Shown: positions 1-9,321 of the stretch, one piece after another
Numbering within the stretch: position 1 is the first letter of the stretch
Layout of the letters: the number at the start of each line of letters is the position of its first letter
DNA from: JAIBJP01 sp035601195
Lineage (GTDB): Bacteria; Actinomycetota; Thermoleophilia; Gaiellales; Gaiellaceae
Direction: 5' to 3'
NCBI GenBank assembly: GCA_035601195.1
Contig: DATNOU010000163.1
Coordinates: 1 to 23,874 of the forward strand
DNA length: 23,874 nucleotides
Made by a program: the position numbers and the translations under genes
The notes under the pieces: generated by a model
Database searches by the model: none
The model's input: only the letters and a program-made list of their open reading frames with translations
Told to the model about the DNA's origin: nothing

Positions 1-77
1 TCCGGATCGGAGACGGCCGTCAGCCCGGGGGTGTCCACCAGCGCCGCGAGCCAGCGATCGAGCCGCTCGTTACGCAA
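1..77 (-). CDS. rsmG: RsmG, 16S rRNA (guanine-N7) methyltransferase, N-terminal fragment
   Basis: Only the first ~25 codons are inside the window; the gene runs off the left edge. The reading frame gives residues resembling LDRWLAALVDTPGLTAVSDP, which fits the amphipathic N-terminal segment and the 'LTA..DP' motif that begins RsmG (GidB). RsmG methylates 16S rRNA in the 530 loop. It commonly follows jag in this conserved cluster, which supports the call. The only start-like codon in frame near the jag stop is TTG at 77-75, overlapping the jag 3' end. The call rests on a short stretch plus synteny. The SAM-binding domain is not visible. Confidence 0.55.
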   Translation of the reverse strand, partial: MRNERLDRWLAALVDTPGLTAVSDP

Positions 78-768
78 CCGGCTTGACGACGACGTAGCGG
101 TTCGGCTCGGTGCCTTCGCTGGTCGTCTCCACGTCCTCCCGCTCTTGGAGATAGACGTGGACGATCTTGCGCTCGACGGCCGACATCGGCTCGAGCGAGA
201 CCTCCTTGCGCGACGCGCGTGCTTCGCCGGCAGCACGATCGGCGAGTTGCTCCAGCGAGGCTCGCCGGCGGTCGCGGTAGCCGGCTGCGTCCACGACCAC
301 GCGCTTGCGGTCCTCGTGACCCCGCCACACGATCGCGTTGGCGAGGTACTGGATGGCGTCGATCGTCTGACCGTGCTTGCCGATCACGAGACCGAGATCC
401 GGACCCGTCAACATCGCCACGAGCGATTCGTCGTCTTCCCGAATCGAGACCGCCACGGGAGCGCCCAGACCCCTGGCGATCTGTTCCACGAGCTCGCGCA
501 GCAGCGCTGCCGGAGAACCGGGCTCCTCCTCGGCCACCTCCCTCGCCACGGGGTTGCTGACGGAGGCGATCACCTTGGCCGGCGCGTAACCGACGCCGAG
601 AAGCCCCCGCTCGCCCTCGGAGACGACGGCGAAGCGAACGCTTCCCTTGTCCAGCCCGGGGCAGCGGCGCTCGAGCTCTCTCAGCGCCGACCATTTCGCC
701 TCGCCGACCGTCTCGCCCTCGGCCTCGACCGAGAGCGGCGCAGTTGTCTCGGCTTCCTGCTCGGTCAT
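70..768 (-). CDS. jag: Jag/KhpB, KH-R3H RNA-binding protein
   Basis: A 232-residue RNA-binding protein of the Jag (KhpB/EloR) family, linked in other Gram-positives to cell elongation and small-RNA binding. Three parts are visible. A Jag_N domain lies near residues 15-60. A KH type II domain near 105-165 carries the motif GLVIGKHGQTIDAIQ. A C-terminal R3H domain starts near 190 with PMSAVERKIVH. The start is ATG at 768-766, which overlaps the yidC TGA (ATGA, 4 bp) and implies translational coupling. Longer in-frame extension upstream lies inside yidC and is not the gene. Gene order yidC-jag-rsmG is the standard context. Confidence 0.92.
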   Translation of the reverse strand: MTEQEAETTAPLSVEAEGETVGEAKWSALRELERRCPGLDKGSVRFAVVSEGERGLLGVGYAPAKVIASVSNPVAREVAEEEPGSPAALLRELVEQIARGLGAPVAVSIREDDESLVAMLTGPDLGLVIGKHGQTIDAIQYLANAIVWRGHEDRKRVVVDAAGYRDRRRASLEQLADRAAGEARASRKEVSLEPMSAVERKIVHVYLQEREDVETTSEGTEPNRYVVVKPVA

Positions 769-1607
769 CGCCGTGAGCGAGGCCCCTTCTTCTTGCGCCG
801 CCGCACGCGCTGCTGTCCAGACGCAGTCCCCCTCGAGGGCTGCACGGCCTTCCCCGCACCCTTTCCGTCCCCGGCGGGCTCGACCGTCTCCTTCGGAGCC
901 GTCCGCGAGGACCGCTTCGGCGGGGGAGGCGGCTTGGGGAACATGCGCCGTGTCACGAGACCCTGCCCGACCGTCCACAGGTTGGTGGTCACCCAGTAGA
1001 GGAGCAGCCCGACCGGGAAGGTGGCGTTGACGATGAAGAGGATGAAGACGAAGGGAAGCGCCAGCATGATCCACTTCTGGCGCGGGTCCGGCATCGGCAT
1101 CGAGATGATCGAGGCGAGCTGGCTGACGACGTAGATGACCACGAGTAGCCAGCCCGACCAGTGGGAGGTGATGTTGTCCGTGATGTTCGGGACGACGTTC
1201 AGCCAACCGACGTCGGATCCCGGGTACTTGACGTTCAGGACGTCCTTCTCGAAGCCCCGCAGGACGTAGTAGAGCGAGATGAAGATCGGGATCTGGACGA
1301 GGATCGGGAGGCACGAGGCAGCCGGGTTGATGCTGTTCTCCCGGTAGAACTTCATGACTTCCTCGTTCATCTTCTGCCGATCGCCCTTGTACTTCTGCTG
1401 CAGGGCTTTCAGCTCCGGCGCGTGCTGCTGGAGGTGCTGCATCGACCGGATCTGCTTCACGGTCAGCGGCACGAGCACGATCCGAACTAGAAGCGTGAGG
1501 ACGATGATCGCCCACGCCCACGGAAGCCCGCCCGTGGAGTGGAGCCACTCGAGGATCGCGGTGAGTGGGCGCTCGATCGGCTCGAGGATCGCGAGCGGGA
1601 TCATCAC
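765..1607 (-). CDS. yidC: YidC/Oxa1 membrane protein insertase
   Basis: A 280-residue membrane insertase of the short Gram-positive type, lacking the large periplasmic domain of proteobacterial YidC. Visible parts are an N-terminal hydrophobic segment, a first core transmembrane helix containing the conserved hydrophilic-groove Arg (LLVRIVLVPL), a charged cytoplasmic hairpin rich in Q/K, and further membrane segments (LPILVQIPIFISLYYVL, WLLVVIYVVS, WIMLALPFVFILFIV). The Lys/Arg-rich tail ends in RRRKKKGPRSRR and probably contacts the ribosome. It inserts membrane proteins alone or with SecYEG. Start: GTG 1607 overlaps the yidD TGA (GTGA); the adjacent ATG at 1604 is an equally possible start and also overlaps that stop. 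Confidence 0.93.
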   Translation of the reverse strand: MMIPLAILEPIERPLTAILEWLHSTGGLPWAWAIIVLTLLVRIVLVPLTVKQIRSMQHLQQHAPELKALQQKYKGDRQKMNEEVMKFYRENSINPAASCLPILVQIPIFISLYYVLRGFEKDVLNVKYPGSDVGWLNVVPNITDNITSHWSGWLLVVIYVVSQLASIISMPMPDPRQKWIMLALPFVFILFIVNATFPVGLLLYWVTTNLWTVGQGLVTRRMFPKPPPPPKRSSRTAPKETVEPAGDGKGAGKAVQPSRGTASGQQRVRRRKKKGPRSRR

Positions 1608-1861
1608 GCCGATCTCCTGAAGAGCGGAAAGACCCGCTGGTCGCGCGCATAGTCGACTCCGCCCCGACTCCAGGGGTTGCAGCGAAGGAGCCGCCAGGCT
1701 GCGAGGGCGCTTCCGCGCACGAAGCCGAACTCACGCAGGGCATCGAGCGCGTACTGCGAACAGCTCGGGTGGTACTTGCACCGTCCGCCGATCGTCTGCG
1801 GGACGAGCGGGCTGAGAAGCAGCCGGTACCCGCGCACGAAGAGGAGCGCGAAGGCGGTCAC
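1604..1861 (-). CDS. yidD: YidD, membrane protein insertion efficiency factor
   Basis: An 85-residue protein of the YidD (DUF37) family, a small amphipathic membrane-associated factor that assists YidC-dependent insertion. Family landmarks are an N-terminal hydrophobic segment, YRLLLSPL, then the cysteine signature CKYHPSCSQYALDAL and the downstream RLLRCNPWSRGGVD. I place the start at GTG 1861-1859 because it overlaps the rnpA stop (GTGA), as at neighbouring junctions, and gives the usual family length. A longer in-frame version reaching 1906 would sit inside rnpA and is unlikely. Confidence 0.9.
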   Translation of the reverse strand: MTAFALLFVRGYRLLLSPLVPQTIGGRCKYHPSCSQYALDALREFGFVRGSALAAWRLLRCNPWSRGGVDYARDQRVFPLFRRSA

Positions 1862-2211
1862 GAGCGCTCCTTGCGGAAGACCTCGTCCACGCGCTCGACC
1901 AGCCACGGGAAGCCGCGGCTCTCGGCCGCGTCGCCGAGCCCGGGGCGCGCGATAAGAACGTAGTCGTTCTCGGTTGGAAGACCCTCTGCGACCTCGACGA
2001 AGGCGGCGCGCAGGCGGCGCTTCAACCGGTTGCGCTCCACCGCTCCACCGAGCTGGCGCGAGACCGCAAGACCCAGCCTGGGACCTTCCCCATCGACTTC
2101 TTCACGCGGAAATGAATAGAGAACGAGATAGCGGGTCGCCGTGGAGCGGCCGTGGCGGTAGACAGCGTCGAAGTCGCGCGAGCGCGACAGACGGTGGCGG
2201 CGTTTCATCAC
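1858..2211 (-). CDS. rnpA: Ribonuclease P protein component
   Basis: A 117-residue basic protein subunit of RNase P, which with the rnpB RNA removes the 5' leader of tRNA precursors. The N-terminus RRHRLSRSRDFDAVYRHG and the central RNR motif (ERNRLKRRLRAAF) are diagnostic. The gene lies 7 bp downstream of rpmH, the near-universal rpmH-rnpA pairing, and its stop overlaps the yidD start. Two start codons sit back to back, GTG at 2211 and ATG at 2208; neither has a clear Shine-Dalgarno sequence, so the choice is uncertain by one codon. Confidence 0.94.
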   Translation of the reverse strand: MMKRRHRLSRSRDFDAVYRHGRSTATRYLVLYSFPREEVDGEGPRLGLAVSRQLGGAVERNRLKRRLRAAFVEVAEGLPTENDYVLIARPGLGDAAESRGFPWLVERVDEVFRKERS

Positions 2212-2218
2212 GAGCGCG

Positions 2219-2353
2219 CTAGGCGGAGAGACGCTTGCGTCCCCTGGCCCGACGGCGCTTTAGGATGGCGCGCCCGCCCCGGGTCGCCATGCGCGCCCGG
2301 AACCCATGCCGGCGCTTTCGCCGGCGTACGTTCGGCTGGAAAGTTCGCTTCAC
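2219..2353 (-). CDS. rpmH: Ribosomal protein bL34
   Basis: A 44-residue, extremely basic ribosomal protein of the large subunit. The sequence begins KRTFQPNVRRRKRRHGF and continues with ATRGGRAILKRRRARGRKRLSA, which is the textbook bL34 pattern over its full normal length. The start codon is GTG at 2353-2351; the open frame continues upstream without homology. It is the first gene of the leftward rpmH-rnpA-yidD-yidC-jag-rsmG run and faces dnaA across a 255-bp gap. Confidence 0.95.
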   Translation of the reverse strand: MKRTFQPNVRRRKRRHGFRARMATRGGRAILKRRRARGRKRLSA

Positions 2354-2608
2354 TGGAGCTCTGTAAAGAAGAAGGCCGCCGGAGCGGCTCGCCTCAAGAG
2401 TATAAAGCAGCCGTCTCGGGCCAGGCGCAGGCGACTTTTTTCGCGCGAGGAAATCCACAGCCCTAAACCCGCATCGCGGGCCGCGTGGACCCACCTTTCC
2501 ACAGCTGTGGAGACTGGTGTGGACATTCGAGAAAGCCCTGCTCAGAGGCAGGTTCGTGTCGCCTGAACAGACGCGGCGGGGCCGTTGTGGAGACGAAAGG
2601 GCGTTGCT
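2354..2608. other. Divergent rpmH/dnaA intergenic region with DnaA-box-like cluster (candidate oriC or dnaA regulatory region)
   Basis: The 255 bp between rpmH and dnaA contain several 9-mers close to the DnaA box (TTATCCACA, or TTGTCCACA in high-GC actinobacteria). These are AAATCCACA at 2451-2459, CTTTCCACA at 2495-2503, and, on the opposite strand, TGTGGAGAC at 2506-2514, TGTGGACAT at 2518-2526 and TGTGGAGAC at 2586-2594. Each differs from consensus at one to three positions. Two of them form the perfect 14-bp palindrome TCCACAGCTGTGGA at 2498-2511. The last box lies 15 bp before the dnaA ATG. A T-rich run sits at 2434-2441. The clustering is seen directly; an origin or DnaA autoregulation role is inferred. 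Confidence 0.6.
2399..2404 (-). promoter_or_regulatory. Candidate -10 element for the rpmH operon
   Basis: Read on the minus strand this is TATACT, five of six matches to TATAAT, placed so that transcription would begin about 40 nt upstream of the rpmH GTG. I could not find a convincing -35 element 16-18 bp upstream, so this rests on the -10 alone and on the need for a promoter in this divergent gap. Confidence 0.35.
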
Positions 2609-3985
2609 ATGATCGCCGCTTCCCGGAGTCTGGCGGAGGGAGCAACACCCCGCGTGGAAGGGCCAGTTCAACTGAGCGCCGAGACCGTGTGGTCCGAGGT
2701 CTCGGCTCGTCTCAAGCAAACGCTCAGCGATGGCCCCTACGCTCAGTGGTTTTCCGGCGCCAGCGGCGCCCTGCAGGAGGACGCGTTCGTCCTCTTCGTG
2801 CGCGACGACTTCACGCGCGAATGGATCGACGGGCACTACCGAGGACTCGTCGAGGCCGCCGTCGCCGAGACGCTCGAGGACTCACGGCCCATCCACATCG
2901 TGGCCGCGGAGCATCCGCGTCCGGAGGAAGAGCTCGTGCCGCCACCCCGGGGGGTCGAGGGTCTGAGCCACAAGTACACCTTCGACTCCTTCGTGATCGG
3001 GTCGTCGAACCGGTTCGCGCACGCCGCGGCTCTCGCGGTCTCCGAGGCACCGGCGCAGGCGTACAACCCACTCTTCATCTACGGCGGGACCGGGCTGGGG
3101 AAGACGCATCTCCTCCAGGCGATCGCCAGCTACGTCGGCGAGCACTCGCGTCACTTCTCCGTCCGCTACGTGACGAGCGAGACCTTCATGAACGACTTCA
3201 TCAACTCGCTCCGCGACAAGCGCATCGAGGGCTTCAAACAGCGCTACCGCCACTACGACTTGCTGCTCATCGACGACATCCAGTTCTTCGAGCACAAGGA
3301 GCGGATCCAGGAGGAGTTCTTCCACACCTTCAATTCGCTCTACGAGGCCGGCCGGCAGATCGTGATTTCCTCGGACCGGCCCCCGCGTGCGATCGCGACG
3401 CTCGAGGCCCGCCTGCGCTCTCGCTTCGAATGGGGGCTGATCACGGACATTCAGGCGCCCGACCTCGAGACGCGGATCGCGATCCTCCGCAAGAAGGTGA
3501 AGACCGACGCGATCCACATCCCCGACTCACAGCTCCTCACGTTCATCGCCAGCCGCATCTCCACGAACATCCGCGAGCTCGAGGGTGCCCTCACACGGGT
3601 CGTCGCCTTCTCCTCCCTGACCGGCCGGCCGATGACGGTGGAGCTCGCGCAGGAGGTCCTGAAGGACGTCTTCCCCCAAGGAGAGCTCCCTGAAGTCTCG
3701 GTCGAGCGCATCCAGGAGACGGTCATCGACCGCTTCGGGATCTCGATGCAGGAGCTCGTGGGCGACCGCCGCTCGCAGTCGATCGTCTATCCGCGCCAGG
3801 TGGCCATGTACCTCTGCCGGGAGCTGACCGACAGCTCCCTGCCCAAGATTGGGAAGAAGTTCGGAGGCCGCGACCACACGACGGTCATCCACGCGACCTC
3901 CAAGATCGCGAGGCTGCTACAGGAGGACAGGAGCGTCTACAACCTCGTCCAAGAGCTCACCGCGCGCATCAAGCAACCGCGGTGA
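2609..3985 (+). CDS. dnaA: Chromosomal replication initiator DnaA
   Basis: A 458-residue initiator ATPase that binds DnaA boxes, melts the origin and loads the helicase. Domain I spans about residues 25-90 and the linker domain II is short (about 91-118). The AAA+ domain III has Walker A GGTGLGKT (159-166), Walker B LLLIDD (218-223) and sensor 1 ISSD (253-256). Domain IV (about 362-458) carries the DnaA-box-reading motif GGRDHTTVIHA (419-429). I chose ATG 2609 because it follows a purine-rich GAAAGG by 7 nt. An in-frame TTG lies 24 nt earlier but overlaps a DnaA-box-like site. DnaA-box-like sites directly upstream suggest autoregulation. Confidence 0.97.
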   Translation: MIAASRSLAEGATPRVEGPVQLSAETVWSEVSARLKQTLSDGPYAQWFSGASGALQEDAFVLFVRDDFTREWIDGHYRGLVEAAVAETLEDSRPIHIVAAEHPRPEEELVPPPRGVEGLSHKYTFDSFVIGSSNRFAHAAALAVSEAPAQAYNPLFIYGGTGLGKTHLLQAIASYVGEHSRHFSVRYVTSETFMNDFINSLRDKRIEGFKQRYRHYDLLLIDDIQFFEHKERIQEEFFHTFNSLYEAGRQIVISSDRPPRAIATLEARLRSRFEWGLITDIQAPDLETRIAILRKKVKTDAIHIPDSQLLTFIASRISTNIRELEGALTRVVAFSSLTGRPMTVELAQEVLKDVFPQGELPEVSVERIQETVIDRFGISMQELVGDRRSQSIVYPRQVAMYLCRELTDSSLPKIGKKFGGRDHTTVIHATSKIARLLQEDRSVYNLVQELTARIKQPR

Positions 3986-4165
3986 AGAACGCCTGTGCAA
4001 AACGTGTCAACTCTGAGGAAGCTTGCTGAAACTTTCTTGAGCCTGTTGAAAGCTCATTGTTCTCCCCAGTCTCCGTCCCCAGCGAAAAGCCTCTGGCTGT
4101 GCGAGAAACGGCCGTCATCCCCGTCGTTCACACTCCCTATGACTACCACTAAGGTTTTTCTTTAA
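3986..4165. other. dnaA-dnaN intergenic region (180 bp)
   Basis: This gap houses oriC in many actinobacteria. Here I see only poor DnaA-box resemblance, such as TGTGCAAAA at 3993-4001. The sequence is less GC-rich than its surroundings, with short A/T runs (for example TTTTTCTTTAAAT at 4154-4166) that could form an unwinding element. No strong hairpin, terminator or RNA gene is visible. A candidate dnaN promoter occupies its right end. Confidence 0.5.
4127..4155 (+). promoter_or_regulatory. Candidate dnaN promoter
   Basis: TTCACA at 4127-4132 (five of six to the -35 consensus TTGACA), a 17-bp spacer, and TAAGGT at 4150-4155, which fits the TAnnnT -10 pattern common in high-GC actinobacteria. 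The predicted start of transcription falls within a few bases of the ATG at 4166, so the mRNA would be almost leaderless for that start, or have a leader of about 35 nt if the ATG at 4199 is used. Confidence 0.42.
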
Positions 4166-5305
4166 ATGACAAGCATCGATAGCGTTGTCGCCACGAGCAT
4201 GAAGCTGACCTGCGCAAAGGAAGAGCTTGCCGAGAAGCTCCAGGTCGCAGGCCGCGGAGTCTCGACGCGCGCGAGCGTTCAGATCCTCGCCGGGATCCTG
4301 CTTCGCGCCGCGAGCGGACAGCTCTCCTTGTCGGCCACCGACATGGAGATCTCCCTACGGGTTTCTCTCGATGCGCAGGTGGAGGACGAGGGCTCGGTGG
4401 TCGTCCCCGGTCGGCTTCTGGTGGACATCGTCCGCCTGCTTCCTGCCGGTGAGGTGACGATTTCCCACCGGGCTGAAGAGGGAGTTGTCGAGCTCGTGTG
4501 CGGCACCGCGTCCTATCGCCTCCATACCTACGCTGCGGAGGACTTCCCGCGGTTGCCCGAGATCGACGCCTCGACAGCCTTCACCGTAGACAAGGAAGCA
4601 TTCGTGGACACGATCGCGAGGGTCAGCCGGTCGGCTTCACGGGACGAGTCGCGGCCGGTCCTCACCGGGGTGCTCGTGCGCTTCGAGGGCGACAAGCTGG
4701 TCATGGCTGCGACCGACTCCTACCGGCTCAGCGTGAAGGAGACTGCGCTCCCGGAAGGCCCCGGCCGCGAAGTCGAGGCGATTGTCCCCGCCCGCGCGCT
4801 GGCCGAGCTGGCCCGGATCGCCCAGGGCGGTGAGCCGGGCTCGCTGCAGGTCGGCGTCCAGGAGAACCAGGTCGTGTTCGGGGTGGACGGTGTGTGGCTG
4901 ACGGCGCGCCGGATCGACGGCCAGTTCCCGAACTACAAGCAGCTGCTCCCCGAGACGTTCGAGGCTGAGGTGACGATGCCGCGTGAGGAGTTCCTCGACG
5001 TCGTACGGCGCACCTCGGTGCTCGCGCAACGGAAATCTCCGCTCAGACTTCGATTCGAGGACGGGGAGCTGACGGTGTCCGCCCAGACGCAGGACGTCGG
5101 CGAGGCCCGGGAGTCCCTGCCCATCTCCTATTCGGGCGAGACGATCGAGATCGGCTTCAACGCGGAGTTCTTGAGGGATGGGCTCGAGTCCGTGAGCGAC
5201 GACAGCGTGCGCGTGAAGCTGATCAGCCCGTTGCGGCCGGGACTGATCCACGGCGAGTCCGACGACTTTCTCTACCTGATCATGCCGATCAGGCTGGCCG
5301 GCTGA
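4166..5305 (+). CDS. dnaN: DNA polymerase III sliding clamp (beta subunit)
   Basis: A 379-residue ring-forming processivity clamp that tethers the replicative polymerase and other partners to DNA. It has the three repeated clamp domains. Landmarks are an N-terminal MKLTCAKEELAEKLQ, SATDMEISL, the second-domain start VDKEAFVDTIARVSRS, AATDSYRLSV, and the C-terminal LYLIMPIRLAG, which carries the conserved Pro-Met near the partner-binding pocket. Two starts are possible. ATG 4166 is preceded by TAAGG. ATG 4199 (MKLTC) matches the usual family N-terminus, so 11 extra residues may be artefactual. Its TGA overlaps the apparent recF start. Confidence 0.96.
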   Translation: MTSIDSVVATSMKLTCAKEELAEKLQVAGRGVSTRASVQILAGILLRAASGQLSLSATDMEISLRVSLDAQVEDEGSVVVPGRLLVDIVRLLPAGEVTISHRAEEGVVELVCGTASYRLHTYAAEDFPRLPEIDASTAFTVDKEAFVDTIARVSRSASRDESRPVLTGVLVRFEGDKLVMAATDSYRLSVKETALPEGPGREVEAIVPARALAELARIAQGGEPGSLQVGVQENQVVFGVDGVWLTARRIDGQFPNYKQLLPETFEAEVTMPREEFLDVVRRTSVLAQRKSPLRLRFEDGELTVSAQTQDVGEARESLPISYSGETIEIGFNAEFLRDGLESVSDDSVRVKLISPLRPGLIHGESDDFLYLIMPIRLAG

Positions 5306-6360
5306 TCGTCGCCCACGTCTCGCTCCGAAACTTCCGCTCCTACCCAGAGCTCGAGCTTGCCCTCGTTCCGGGGGTAGTCCTGGTGACCGGCCCGAACGGA
5401 GTCGGGAAGACGAATCTCCTGGAAGCGCTCCACGTCGGGTCGCAAGGCTTCTCGCCACGGACCCGCGCCGAGCCGCGCCTCGTCCGCTTCGGCGAGGCCG
5501 CCGCGCGGGTCCGGCTGGCCGGCGAAGAGGCGAGGACGCCGTTCGAGACCGAGGTCGACGTCGAGCCGGCCGCCCCCAAGCGAATCAAGCTGAACGGAGC
5601 TCTGCTCGCCAGCGGGGACGAGCTTCGCCTGCGGCTCTCGGCGCTTGCCTTCACGCCCGACCGGCTCGCGGTCGTCAAGGGCGGTCCGATCGTGCGGCGC
5701 GCCTATCTCGACCGCATGCTGGGCAGGCTTTTCCCCGCCCGCGCAAAGCTGCCTTCCGACTATGGGCGAGCGCTTTCCCAGCGGAACGCCGCGCTCAGAC
5801 GCGTGCGCGGAGGAGAGTCGTCACCTGACGCTCTCGAGCCCTGGACGGAGCAGGTCGCGACTCTGGGGGCCTCGCTGGATCGCAGCCGCGCCGAGCTCGC
5901 GACGGCGCTGGCGCCGGGTTTCTCAGAGCATGCGGAGGGCCTCGGCCTGGCCGGCGCAGAGATCAGCTACGCGGAGGAAGGCTTGACCACGGCTGACCTT
6001 GCGAGCCGGCTCGATCGAGACATCGAGCGAGGGACGACCGGCCTCGGTCCTCATCTTCGGGACGCGACCATCACGGCCGCCGCGCGCGACCTGCGCGCCT
6101 TCGGTTCGCAGGGGGAGCAGCGCACGGCAGTCCTCGCGTTGGTCCTGGCGGAGGCCGAGCTCCTCGCCGAGCGCCGAGGGGAGCCGCCGCTCTTGCTCCT
6201 CGACGATGTCTTCAGCGAGCTCGATTCCGCTCGCGGAGAAGCGCTCGTGGCACGTCTGCCCGTGGGTGGTCAGACCGTCGTGACGGCGACCGAGCAACCT
6301 GCGGCGCTCAGGCCTGACCTTGTCGTGACGGTTACTCCCGGCGAGGCCAGGGCCGCGTGA
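5302..6360 (+). CDS. recF: DNA replication/repair protein RecF
   Basis: A 352-residue SMC-like ATPase that helps RecO/RecR load RecA at ssDNA gaps. Walker A is GPNGVGKTN (residues 30-38), the ABC signature is GSQGEQR (about 268-274) and Walker B is LLLLDD (about 297-302), followed by VFSELD. The usual N-terminal strand before Walker A is encoded (IVAHVSLRNFRSYPELEL), but no ATG, GTG or TTG precedes it in frame for at least 90 nt. The first standard start, GTG 5383, would remove that strand and leave Walker A at the very N-terminus. The best start is CTG 5302, overlapping the dnaN TGA as CTGA. The family call is firm; the start is inferred. Confidence 0.93.
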   Translation: MIVAHVSLRNFRSYPELELALVPGVVLVTGPNGVGKTNLLEALHVGSQGFSPRTRAEPRLVRFGEAAARVRLAGEEARTPFETEVDVEPAAPKRIKLNGALLASGDELRLRLSALAFTPDRLAVVKGGPIVRRAYLDRMLGRLFPARAKLPSDYGRALSQRNAALRRVRGGESSPDALEPWTEQVATLGASLDRSRAELATALAPGFSEHAEGLGLAGAEISYAEEGLTTADLASRLDRDIERGTTGLGPHLRDATITAAARDLRAFGSQGEQRTAVLALVLAEAELLAERRGEPPLLLLDDVFSELDSARGEALVARLPVGGQTVVTATEQPAALRPDLVVTVTPGEARAA

Positions 6361-6839
6361 GATCGCTTCCGGATCCGATCGGGGCCGAGGTCCGCCGCGA
6401 ACTCCAGCGCTTCGGACCGGCGGGGAACCTGGGTGGGATCGTCGCCGCCTGGCCGGCGGCTGTGGGCCCGGCGATCGCGGCGAACGCTTGGCCCGGCCGG
6501 ATCGCCCGGGACGGGACCCTGCACGTCGCGACCGGCTCGAGCGCCTGGGCATTCGAGCTCACGCAGCTCTCCGCAGACGTCCTCGCCCGCCTGCGGGAGC
6601 ACCTCGGAGAGGCGTGCCCGCCCGCCCTTCGCTTCGCCGTCGGGCCTCTTCCCGAGCGTGGAGCGGAAGGTGAGGAAGTTCTCGATCGAACCGTGCCGAA
6701 ACCGACCGTGGAGCAGGCGGAAGCGAGCAAGCGCATCGCGGCCACGATCGAAGATCAGGCCTTGCGGGAGGCCGTCGCGAAGGCCGTCGCGGCCAGTCTG
6801 GCGGCCGCCGAGACGCCGCCCGACGACCGGCCGGTCTGA
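6357..6839 (+). CDS. DUF721 / DciA-like protein
   Basis: A 160-residue protein with an N-terminal DUF721 domain. Residues about 10-100 include a helical start, the Trp-containing segment IVAAWPAAVGPAIAANAWP and the basic/hydrophobic strands GRIARDGTLHVATGSSAWAFELTQLS. Members of this family include DciA, which helps operate or load the replicative helicase in bacteria lacking DnaC/DnaI, and the position between recF and gyrB is common in actinobacteria. The C-terminal 50 residues are Ala/Glu-rich and low in complexity. GTG 6357 overlaps the recF TGA (GTGA). A helicase-loading role here is inferred from family and location. Confidence 0.8.
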   Translation: MRSLPDPIGAEVRRELQRFGPAGNLGGIVAAWPAAVGPAIAANAWPGRIARDGTLHVATGSSAWAFELTQLSADVLARLREHLGEACPPALRFAVGPLPERGAEGEEVLDRTVPKPTVEQAEASKRIAATIEDQALREAVAKAVAASLAAAETPPDDRPV

Positions 6840-6884
6840 TACACTTGAAAAGAGCAGAAACCTCCCACAAGCAGGGATTTTTTA

Positions 6885-9267
<2,383 letters not shown>

Positions 9268-9275
<8 letters not shown>

Positions 9276-9295
9276 AATCTGGCGATTTCAGACAT
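9268..9295. repeat. Perfect 12-bp inverted repeat (hairpin) at the gyrB/gyrA junction
   Basis: The left arm ATGTCTGAAATC (9268-9279) and right arm GATTTCAGACAT (9284-9295) are exact reverse complements with a 4-nt loop, TGGC. The left arm contains the gyrB TGA stop (9273-9275). No T-tract follows, so it is not a classical intrinsic terminator. It could be an RNA stem between the two cistrons, a protein-binding dyad or a copy of a dispersed palindromic element. The structure is certain; its role is unknown. Confidence 0.9.
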
Positions 9296-9321
9296 GGAAC
9301 TGCGGACTCCCGAGCTGATCG

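Noticed and set aside
31..999. A 322-codon plus-strand frame opposite jag and the end of yidC
   Set aside because: Jag and YidC are unmistakable on the other strand; the frame is a composition artefact.
6863..6883. TCCC-7-GGGA followed by six T before gyrB, resembling an intrinsic terminator
   Set aside because: The stem is only 4 bp, too weak for termination, and AGGG is well placed as the gyrB ribosome site.
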